From positions 1 through 12,126 of the forward strand of contig CALEWN010000167.1 in assembly GCA_937925385.1 (NCBI GenBank): DNA of 12,126 bases. Reading direction: 5' to 3'. Below the pieces are notes generated by a model that saw only the letters and a list, made by a program, of their open reading frames with translations, was not told the origin of the DNA and ran no database searches. Positions 1-5,702 of the stretch are shown piece after piece. Made by a program: the position numbers and the translations under genes. This DNA is from an uncultured Senegalimassilia sp. Lineage in GTDB: Bacteria > Actinomycetota > Coriobacteriia > Coriobacteriales > Eggerthellaceae. Position 1 is the stretch's first letter, and each line of letters opens with the position of its first letter.

Positions 1-135
1 CGTTTGGCACAGGATTTCTCCATGCGCTATGTGCTGGTGGATGGCAAGCTGGTCCCCCGCAAGGGCGACTTCCGCGGCTGGGTCGCGCAGCTGATCCAGC
101 ACATGGCCGACCACGGCAAGGGCAAGTTCATCTAA
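1..135 (+). CDS. 3' end of an unidentified gene (44 codons)
   Basis: Frame 1 is open from the first base and stops at TAA 133-135. The visible C-terminus reads ...MRYVLVDGKLVPRKGDFRG and ends HGKGKFI. The frame is real because a strong intrinsic terminator begins seven bases after the stop. The VLVDGKLV segment resembles the closing beta strands of many metabolic enzymes, but I do not recognise the family and assign no function. The start lies outside the window. Confidence 0.7.
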   Translation, partial: RLAQDFSMRYVLVDGKLVPRKGDFRGWVAQLIQHMADHGKGKFI

Positions 136-141
136 GCGCTT

Positions 142-180
142 ACGAGCCGAAGGGCACTCCCCTTCGGCTCGTTTTCTATT
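142..180 (+). terminator. Rho-independent terminator of the upstream gene
   Basis: A perfect 13-bp stem (142-154 with 160-172) has a 5-base loop (155-159) and is followed by TTTCTATT. It begins seven bases after the stop codon of the partial gene, so it ends that transcription unit and isolates the nucleotidase gene that follows. Confidence 0.92.
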
Positions 181-327
181 TCGTGCTTTTGCGCCGCATT
201 CCCTATTACGGCGCTGTCGATTTTGCGGCTTTAATCTGCGAAAATGAAACCTAGCTACATATCGCGGCTGCGCGTCGCAGATTGTGCGCTCGCCCTGCCC
301 GACCTCTTTGCAGATTGGAGCATCTTT

Positions 328-2325
328 ATGAGCAACGAGCTTTCCCGTCGTCAGTTCCTTGCGGGCGCGACCGCCTTCGCTTTAGGCAGCGCTGTGTTCG
401 GGTTGCCGCGGCGTGCGTTCGCCGACGATGCGCAGGCGGGCAGTGCTATCGTCATCCTGCACACCAACGACGTCCACTGCGCCGTTGGCGAAGCCGATGA
501 AAAGAGAGCGACACCGCTGGGGTATTCGGCGCTGGCAAGCTACGTTGCTGACCGCAAAGGCGTTTTCGGCACCGGGAACGTCACGCTTGTGGATGCCGGC
601 GATGCCGTGCAAGGCAACGTCATGGGCACGCTGACGCAGGGCCAGGCACTCGTCGACATCATGAACGCCACGGGATATGACTACGTGATTCCCGGGAACC
701 ACGAGTTCGACTATGGGATGCCGCAGTTCAACCACCTGGTCGGCAGCGCAAACGCCACGTACCTGAGCTGTAACTTCACCGATAAGCGCCCCGAGGTGCC
801 CACGCTCATGTTCGCCCCGTACGCCATTCAGGCCTATTCGCTTGCAGGCGGCGGCACTGCGCGCGTGGCGTTCGTGGGAGTTACCACGCCGGCAACGCTG
901 ACGGCGTCGTCGCCGAAATCGTTCTGGCGAAGCGACGACGACGATACGTGCGTATAGGGCTTTTGCGAGGACGATACCGGCGCAGCGCTTGCCGCGACGG
1001 TGCAAAACGCCGTCGATCAGGCGCGCGCAGCGGGCGCGGATTACGTTGTGCTGCTGGCGCACCTTGGTCAGGACGGATCGCCCGACATCTGGCGATCCGA
1101 CGCGCTGGCGAAGCGCTGCCGTGGCATCGACGTGATCATCGACGGCCATTCGCATCAGGAATATGTGCAGGTCAAGCAGGATGCCGAAGGCAAAAACGTC
1201 ATCATCACGCAAACGGGCACGCAGTTCTCCAGCGTGGGTCAGGTCGTCATCAACCCGGACGGCGGCACCATCTCCGCCAGCACGCCCGCCTTCGAGGCAA
1301 CGCTTCTGCGCGAGGCCCGCAAAAGCGGGGATCCCGCATACGTGCAGGAGGCGACGTTCGGGCGCGATGCCGGAGTGCAGGCGACCATCAACGAGAAGGT
1401 TGCGGATGTCGAAGCTCAAACGGGAACCGTGATCGGCGCGTCCGAGGTTGACCTATACGCGTTCGAGGATGATGACTACACCTGGGCCGTACGTTCGCAC
1501 GAAACGAACCTTGGCGACTTCGTGACCGACGCGTACCTTTATTATGCGACGAACGCGGGTGTCATGGCAGACATCGCATTCGTCAACGGCGGCGGCGTTC
1601 GCGCAAACCTCAACCGCGGCAATGTGACGAAGGGCGACCTCATCAACGTGAACCCCTTCAACAACCAGCTTTGCTACACCAGCGTTTCAGGCCAGGACCT
1701 GCTTGATGCGCTTGAGCTTTCGGCCAGTAGCTTGCCCGAGTCCAATGGCGACTTCCTCCAGGTTTCCGAGGGGCTGGAGTTCGTCATCCGCACCGATATC
1801 GACTCGCCCGTTTTGCACTCGGGCAGCGCATTCATCGGCATAGACGACACGAAAGAGCGCCGCGTACGTCGGGCGAAGCTGCACGGCAAGGCTATCGACC
1901 CGCAAGCGGCGTATACGCTGGTGTGCCACTCGTACTACCTGGTGGAAGGCGGCGGTTCATACAGCATGCTGTGCAAGAACCCGGTCACGCTGCTGGGCCT
2001 GGACAACGATGCGCTTATGGAATACGTGCAGCTGAACCTACAAGGCGTTATCGGACAGCAATACGCGAACGCCGCAGGTCAGGGGCGAATCGCGACGCAG
2101 GTCGGGCCTGATCCCGTGCCGGATCCCGACCCCACGCCGAAGGGCGAGCCCGAGCAGCCCGAAACGCAGCCTCCGGCGAACAACGTCGGCGACCCCAAAC
2201 CCCTTGCCCCGACCGGCGATGACGGCACCCTGAAAGCAGCCTCCGCAGCCGTCGCCGCCGCAGCAGCGGTCGGAGCAGCCGCTTTCGCCACCGCCCATGC
2301 GGAAACCGAAGACGAGCGCGCGTAG
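328..2325 (+). pseudogene. Tat-exported 5'-nucleotidase / 2',3'-cyclic phosphodiesterase family protein, interrupted by an in-frame TAG
   Basis: The start ATG 328 has GGAG seven bases upstream. It opens a Tat signal (SRRQFLAG, residues 6-13) with likely cleavage after AFA (residue 32). The metallophosphoesterase motifs are in order: HTNDVH (45-50), DAGD (89-92), GNHE (123-126), HLGQD (245-249) and DGHSH (272-276). The C-terminal nucleotidase domain has ETNLGDFVTDA (392-402) and NGGGVR (420-425). Family members hydrolyse extracellular nucleotides for salvage. A proline-rich linker then leads to LAPTG (626-630) and an alanine-rich hydrophobic stretch, which resembles a sortase signal. Codon 210 is TAG (955-957), but the same frame continues uninterrupted through the rest of the family to TAG 2323-2325. 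I therefore read this as one gene with a nonsense mutation, probably a lost Tyr codon, or a sequencing error. Without readthrough the product stops after 209 residues, before the second half of the metal site. A restart at GTG 1000 lacks a clear ribosome site. Confidence 0.88.
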
Positions 2326-2345
2326 CCAATGGCTGAAGCTACGAA

Positions 2346-2432
2346 AATGGAATCCATTCCGCAAAATGCCGGAATCGCCGCTGAAAATGGATTGAAATCC
2401 ATTTTCATGGGAAATGTCGTATTTTGCGGAAT
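2346..2432. repeat. Nested inverted repeats downstream of the nucleotidase gene
   Basis: Three palindromes are nested here. An outer pair of perfect 12-bp arms (2356-2367, ATTCCGCAAAAT, and 2421-2432) encloses a perfect 11-bp hairpin (2382-2392 with 2397-2407, loop TGAA). A smaller palindrome AATGGA-A-TCCATT (2346-2358) overlaps the left outer arm. The GAAAATGGA and ATCCATT words recur in both hairpins. No T-run follows, so it is not a typical intrinsic terminator, although it may act as a transcript end or belong to a dispersed REP-like family. It is more AT-rich than its surroundings. Confidence 0.75.
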
Positions 2433-2444
2433 CTAATCCATATT

Positions 2445-2520
2445 GCGACCACACGCCGCGGGCTGCTTGAGTAGAACCCGACAAACCGCCGACCGCGGCA
2501 ACCACGCGCCGCGGGTTGCT
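2445..2520. repeat. Imperfect 23-bp direct repeat, 53 bp apart
   Basis: Bases 2445-2467 and 2498-2520 match at 20 of 23 positions; the shared core is CGCCGCGGG(C/T)TGCT. The second copy also forms a hairpin by itself (GCAACC 2498-2503 with GGTTGC 2514-2519). No gene covers it. Together with the nested inverted repeats just upstream, it makes 2326-2570 a repeat-rich non-coding interval between two transcription units. Confidence 0.6.
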
Positions 2521-2570
2521 GACCGCCCTGCTGCCAAGCGCATCCTGCCGTGCGGCAACGCCCCGCTCCC

Positions 2571-2858
2571 CTAACAGCTAGGCTTAGTCGGGGTGTTGTC
2601 GATGGCGTTGACCCACCAGCGGTCGACGTCGGGGGTGCCGAGCGCCGGCGAATCTTGGCGGCGTTCCAGGTACAGATTGGTTTCCTTTCGCCCGAAACGG
2701 ATACGGAAGCGCGACGTTTTCGCCGCCTTCTGCATTTGCCCCGGCTCCCCGCGGTAGAGCACCTCGTCGATGCGAAACGTACGCCCATCAGGCCATATAA
2801 CCGCAAGCGGGTCGATGCGCCCCTCGTCGTTCACGTGCAGCACGACGTTGACGTACAT
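2571..2858 (-). CDS. Small protein divergent from the Y-family polymerase, function unknown
   Basis: The product is 95 residues, beginning MYVNVVLHVNDEG. The core has the pattern PLAVIWPDGRTFRIDEVL...RFRIRFGRKETNLYLE...RWWV. I recall small single-domain proteins of this pattern beside DinB/UmuC-like polymerases in Firmicutes and Coriobacteria, but I know of no assigned function. No signal peptide or membrane segment is visible. I chose ATG 2858 because a GAGG lies about ten bases upstream. An in-frame ATG at 2903 would give 110 residues, but it lies almost on the putative transcription start. The promoter region is shared with the polymerase and carries a LexA-type box, so the gene is probably damage-inducible and may modulate or accompany translesion synthesis. 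Confidence 0.7.
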   Translation of the reverse strand: MYVNVVLHVNDEGRIDPLAVIWPDGRTFRIDEVLYRGEPGQMQKAAKTSRFRIRFGRKETNLYLERRQDSPALGTPDVDRWWVNAIDNTPTKPSC

Positions 2859-2911
2859 TTTGTGCACGCCTCGTCTTTCGCCGTCTTTCGTCATAAAATC
2901 CATCGCTATGG

Positions 2912-2932
2912 TATTATCGAACGCGCGTTCGA
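2912..2932 (+). promoter_or_regulatory. LexA (SOS) box and overlapping divergent -10 elements
   Basis: TCGAACGCGCGTTCGA (2917-2932) is a perfect 16-bp palindrome whose core CGAAC-N4-GTTCG matches the Gram-positive LexA/DinR box. A plus-strand -10-like TATTAT (2912-2917) and a minus-strand GATAAT (2913-2918) abut or overlap it, so LexA bound here could block both the polymerase and the small divergent gene. The -35 elements are weak on both strands. The SOS assignment is supported by the downstream Y-family polymerase. Confidence 0.85.
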
Positions 2933-2977
2933 AAATTGCTAGCGAACAAACGATGGAGAAACGGAAAGGATTGGCGG

Positions 2978-4294
2978 GTGACGGATTTGCGCAAAACCTC
3001 GGGTTGCGTTATATGCATCGACTTGAAGTCGTTCTACGCCAGCGTGGAATGCGCCGATCGCGGCCTTGACCCGTTCACCACCAACCTAGTGGTAGCCGAC
3101 CCCGACCGTTCCGCGAACACCATCTGCCTTGCCATCACGCCCGCCATGAAGGCCGTCGGCGTGCGCAACCGTTGCCGCGTGCGCGACATCCCGCCGGGCA
3201 TCGAGTACCTGACCGCCGTCCCCCGTATGAAACGATACATGCAGGTCAGCGGCGAAATCGTGGGCAGCTACCTTGAGCTTGTCAGCCCACAGGACCTGCA
3301 GGTGTACTCCATCGACGAGTGTTTCATCGACGCTGCGCCCTACCTGCGCCTCTACCGCACCGACGCGCGCACGTTCGCAAAACGCCTGATGCGGCGCGCC
3401 TTCGAGGTTTCCAGCGTCACCGCCACGGCCGGCATCGGGCCGAACATGTTCCAGGCAAAGGTGGCGCTCGACATTTGCGCGAAGCACGCCAGCGACGGCA
3501 TCGGTCAGCTTGACGACGAATCGTTCAAGCGCGAGATCTGGTTCCACCGCCCGCTCACCGACATCTGGGGCATCGGGCCGGGCATCGCTCGCCGCCTGGC
3601 CAAGCACGGCGCGTACGACCTTGCGGGGGTTTGCGCCGTCAATCCCAAGGTGCTGCGCCGCGAGTTCGGCAAAAACGCCGAATATCTTATCGACCACGCG
3701 TGGGGCCTTGAGGCGTGCACCGTCGAGCAGGCGCGCAGCTACCGCCCACGCGGCCATTCGCTGACCAACGGTCAGGTGCTCATGCGCGACTATAGCTGCC
3801 GCGAGGTAGAAACGCTGCTGCGCGAGATGGTGCTCAGCAGCGCGCTCGAACTGGTAGAGAAAGGGCTATGCGCCCAGGTGGCAAGCGTGTACGTGGGGTA
3901 TTCGGCCAGCAATTTCCCCCACCAGTCGTGGGAGAAGTGCGGGCCGTTCGGCGCCGCGGCCGCCGGCGCGGGCGGGTCGGCGAAGCTGTCCAAACCCACC
4001 AACGCCGCGGATACGCTGACCGACGCCGTGCTGGAGATCTACCGCGCCCGCGTGACGTCGGGGCTTTCCATTCGCCGCGTGAACATAGCGCTGGCGGACC
4101 TGATACCCGCCGAGAAGGTGCAGCCCACGCTGTTCGACGATGCCGCGAACGAGCGCAAGCAGGCAGCCCTGTCGCGAGCCATGGTAGACGTGCGCAAGCG
4201 GTTCGGCGCGAACGCGCTGCTGAAAGCCACAAGCTTGAAGGAGGAGGCGAACGCCATGGAGCGCAACAACCAGGTAGGCGGGCATCGTGCTTAG
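2978..4294 (+). CDS. Y-family DNA polymerase (UmuC/DinB-like translesion polymerase)
   Basis: The 438-residue product is an error-prone polymerase that copies past damaged template bases. Near the N-terminus, VICIDLKSFYASVE carries the first catalytic Asp (D15). YSIDECFID carries the catalytic SIDE motif (residues 111-114, D113/E114). Palm and fingers are followed by a helix-hairpin-helix-like region (ITDIWGIGPG-type sequence, seen as LTDIWGIGPGIARRL) and the little-finger domain. QPTLF (382-386) matches the beta-clamp-binding consensus QLxLF. The start is GTG 2978, chosen because AAAGGA lies seven bases upstream; the frame is open back to TTG 2936 but that start has no ribosome site. The DLKSFYASVEC wording is closer to the UvrX/YqjW branch found with YolD partners than to E. 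coli DinB. Expression is likely LexA-controlled from the palindrome 46 bases upstream. The 3' end overlaps the next gene by eight bases. Confidence 0.95.
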   Translation: MTDLRKTSGCVICIDLKSFYASVECADRGLDPFTTNLVVADPDRSANTICLAITPAMKAVGVRNRCRVRDIPPGIEYLTAVPRMKRYMQVSGEIVGSYLELVSPQDLQVYSIDECFIDAAPYLRLYRTDARTFAKRLMRRAFEVSSVTATAGIGPNMFQAKVALDICAKHASDGIGQLDDESFKREIWFHRPLTDIWGIGPGIARRLAKHGAYDLAGVCAVNPKVLRREFGKNAEYLIDHAWGLEACTVEQARSYRPRGHSLTNGQVLMRDYSCREVETLLREMVLSSALELVEKGLCAQVASVYVGYSASNFPHQSWEKCGPFGAAAAGAGGSAKLSKPTNAADTLTDAVLEIYRARVTSGLSIRRVNIALADLIPAEKVQPTLFDDAANERKQAALSRAMVDVRKRFGANALLKATSLKEEANAMERNNQVGGHRA

Positions 4295-4529
4295 CCCTGA
4301 TCAGGCACGCGTTGCCGCCGGCCTGCCCACGCCGGACGTGTGGCCGAGCCTGTCGGCCGACGAGCGCGAATACCGCGCGCAGGTGCTCGACCGCATAGCG
4401 CAACGCGTAGCTGCCGACGGCGTGCGCGTGTCGGTCCCCTCACCCGACCGAGGCAGCCAGTTCATGCCCTTCGCAGCGCTAAAAGGCTACGAAGAAGTAA
4501 TCGCCGAAGTCGAAAACGGCAAGAGCTGA
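4287..4529 (+). CDS. YolD-like protein
   Basis: This is an 80-residue soluble protein. The C-terminal half contains DRGSQFMPFAALKGYEEVI (54-72), which matches the family signature RG...PFxALxGY. YolD-like proteins are usually encoded directly after UvrX-type Y-family polymerases and have been suggested to be UmuD-like partners, although their biochemistry is not established. The GTG start at 4287 overlaps the polymerase stop codon by eight bases and is preceded by AGGCGGG, which indicates translational coupling. No separate promoter is visible, so SOS control is inherited from the operon. Confidence 0.85.
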   Translation: MLSPDQARVAAGLPTPDVWPSLSADEREYRAQVLDRIAQRVAADGVRVSVPSPDRGSQFMPFAALKGYEEVIAEVENGKS

Positions 4530-4574
4530 TTTGAATATGCCATTCGTAAGCTTGCGAGCAGCCAGAACCGTTTC

Positions 4575-4596
4575 GACGAATGCAGCTGCATTCGTC
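4575..4596. repeat. Perfect 22-bp palindrome
   Basis: Arms 4575-4585 (GACGAATGCAG) and 4586-4596 are exact reverse complements with no spacer. As RNA it would fold into a 9-bp stem with an AGCT loop, but no T-run follows. It lies 46 bases after the yolD-like stop, so it may stabilise or end that transcript, or be a dimeric protein-binding site. Confidence 0.7.
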
Positions 4597-4805
4597 ATCT
4601 CCTCAACGGAAACGCAAATCGGCACAAGAACCCTCCTTACGTGCGCACCGCGATAACGGCACTATATCAAATCACGGCACCACTTACTGCCATACCCTGT
4701 TCTGGAACGCCTCATGCAAGGCTTATTGAAGGGATCTCAACACGGCCACGTGAATCTTCGAAACAGCCCGGACAAGAACATGGCTGGCATGGTAAGAAGG
4801 TATCG

Positions 4806-4861
4806 GAGGCATCGCGAGATGCTTCTTCCAAGCAGCGGGGGGCGTCCTCCCGCATTTTTTT
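4806..4861 (+). terminator. GNRA-capped hairpin plus intrinsic terminator, possibly the 3' end of a small RNA
   Basis: The terminator stem pairs 4835-4842 with 4846-4853 (8 bp, one G-T wobble, loop CGT) and is followed by seven T residues (4855-4861). Just upstream, an 8-bp stem (4806-4813 with 4818-4825, one G-T wobble) is capped by GCGA, a GNRA tetraloop. The nearest upstream plus-strand gene ends about 300 bases earlier. The pair may therefore end the SOS operon or an independent non-coding RNA. I could not match the upstream sequence to a known riboswitch or RNA family. Confidence 0.75.
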
Positions 4862-4933
4862 ATATCTGGAAAAGGCCCCAATCGATAGCTTGTACCCTTT
4901 GCAGCGCTACGTGGTATTCCCGTACATCACCTA

Positions 4934-4990
4934 CCCAACCTGTAGCCTTGCGCCTTCGGTGGTTATGCCGGTGGTTTGTAGCAGGCGGGC
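4934..4990 (-). pseudogene. Remnant of an apbE 3' end
   Basis: Bases 4965-4990 match 5734-5759, inside the C-terminus of the intact apbE gene, at 23 of 26 positions and in the same orientation. On the minus strand they read ARLLQTTGI against AHLLKTTGM. The remnant frame then continues TTEGARLQVG to a stop codon (4931-4933), resembling the apbE ending ...EARL. Upstream of ARLL the similarity ends at once and a stop codon precedes it. No promoter or start is present, so this is a gene fragment. Confidence 0.55.
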
Positions 4991-5025
4991 CTAGTTCGAG
5001 CATTCGAGCTGAGCCCTTGCCGCAA

Positions 5026-5370
5026 TTAGATGCCGAACATGGCGCCGATGCCATCGAGCACTCGCGTCATGGTTTCCGTATCCATTGATAACCCTGTTTT
5101 CTTGGTGTGACGTTTGGGGCTGCTCAAATCGATAGCGCGTATTTGCTCTAAGCATACGCATCCATGTACGGCATTACCGCTGGCTATCTCTACATGTAGG
5201 GGATGCCCGTTAACCGTTGATGTAATGGGGCACACCACGGTAAGGCTTGAGAGGACGTTATTAAAATATCCAACAGATACCACTAAAGCGGGCCGCATTT
5301 TCTTCGGCTCATGTCCAAGGGTGGGGTCGAAATGAACTTCGATGATGTCACCTTGTTCGTATAAGGTCAT
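5026..5370 (-). CDS. mazF: MazF/PemK-family mRNA interferase toxin
   Basis: The 114-residue toxin is a predicted ribosome-independent endoribonuclease that cleaves mRNA at short sequences and is neutralised by the MazE encoded just upstream. Family landmarks are QGDIIEVHFDPTLGHE (6-21), KKMRPALVVS (23-32, with the catalytic-region Arg26), VCPITS (46-51) and the C-terminal LEQIRAIDL segment (74-82). Length is normal for MazF. The start is ATG 5370, overlapping the antitoxin stop by four bases (ATGA), a typical coupled toxin-antitoxin arrangement; an in-frame extension upstream to 5406 lies inside mazE and is not used. The pair has visibly lower GC than its neighbours, consistent with horizontal acquisition. 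The RNA recognition sequence cannot be read from the protein. Confidence 0.93.
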   Translation of the reverse strand: MTLYEQGDIIEVHFDPTLGHEPKKMRPALVVSVGYFNNVLSSLTVVCPITSTVNGHPLHVEIASGNAVHGCVCLEQIRAIDLSSPKRHTKKTGLSMDTETMTRVLDGIGAMFGI

Positions 5371-5636
5371 TCGACCACCTCGGCTCCGACATCGCTGCCG
5401 CCCCATTCTTTACCGACTTTGGGACCTTTCCAGCCTGCGGCAAACTCTTCCATAGTCATTCGCTTGCTCCGCGAGTAAGCTTGTTGCGGTGCTTCAAACG
5501 AAAACGTGAGAGACCGAGAAGATTCATTGACGGTTACCTTCGCAACGCTGCCGACGTCGATTCCAAGCTGATTGCAAAGTTCGCTTGGAACTCGCAAGGC
5601 CTTGCTGTTCCCCCATTTGCCGAGCACTGCGTCCAT
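5367..5636 (-). CDS. mazE: MazE-family antitoxin (AbrB-type DNA-binding)
   Basis: The 89-residue antitoxin has an N-terminal AbrB/MazE swapped-hairpin domain with the diagnostic KWGNSKALRVP (7-17). The acidic, probably disordered tail contains GPKVGKEWGGSDVG (71-84), the part expected to bind and block MazF. The start is ATG 5636, with GGGAGG about seven bases upstream; an in-frame ATG at 5693 would place the promoter inside the gene and is rejected. It is the first gene of the pair and is expected to autorepress through the inverted repeat just upstream. Confidence 0.92.
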   Translation of the reverse strand: MDAVLGKWGNSKALRVPSELCNQLGIDVGSVAKVTVNESSRSLTFSFEAPQQAYSRSKRMTMEEFAAGWKGPKVGKEWGGSDVGAEVVE

Positions 5637-5653
5637 AGGGCTACCTCCCAAGA

Positions 5654-5702
5654 ATGGATATCTATGTATATCCATTATAGAAACCAGCTGCATCGGTTAC
5701 AA
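5654..5702 (-). promoter_or_regulatory. mazEF promoter with overlapping operator palindrome
   Basis: On the minus strand, a -35-like TTGTAA (5697-5702) is followed after 17 bases by a consensus -10 TATAAT (5674-5679). A perfect inverted repeat ATGGATAT-N6-ATATCCAT (5654-5661 and 5668-5675) overlaps the -10 and the expected start site. That is the position for autorepression by MazE or the MazEF complex. The -35 overlaps the stop codon of apbE (5697-5699), so the cassette carries its own promoter flush against the upstream gene. Confidence 0.8.

Larger units (their letters stand above)
4530..5025. other. Non-coding convergent gap with palindrome, orphan terminator and an apbE 3' remnant
   Basis: I see no credible gene here. 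Open frames on both strands lack ribosome sites and family motifs. The stretch holds a perfect 22-bp palindrome (4575-4596), a GNRA-capped hairpin followed by an intrinsic terminator (4806-4861), and a minus-strand remnant of an apbE C-terminus (4934-4990). It separates the plus-strand SOS operon from the minus-strand mazEF unit and is visibly less GC-rich than the flanking operons. Confidence 0.7.

Noticed and set aside
244..327. Upstream in-frame ATG at 244 extending the nucleotidase by 28 residues
   Set aside because: It would bury the Tat signal (SRRQFLAG) inside the protein. ATG 328 has a good ribosome site and puts the signal at the N-terminus.
955..957. TAG read as pyrrolysine
   Set aside because: There is no pyrrolysine machinery in view, the family is not known to contain it, and a single Tyr-to-stop change explains the data more simply.
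382..1419. 345-codon minus-strand frame opposite the nucleotidase
   Set aside because: It is a shadow frame; the plus strand carries every metallophosphoesterase motif.
2382..2407. Hairpin after the nucleotidase as a standard intrinsic terminator
   Set aside because: The stem is AT-rich and no T-run follows. It is reported as part of a repeat cluster instead.
4641..5088. Overlapping plus-strand open frames in the convergent gap as genes
   Set aside because: There is no ribosome site, motif or plausible composition. The T-run of a terminator lies inside them, and they overlap mazF or the apbE remnant antisense.
5371..5406. Longer MazF N-terminus starting at 5406
   Set aside because: It would overlap mazE by 40 bases. 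The ATGA overlap at 5367-5370 and family length favour ATG 5370.
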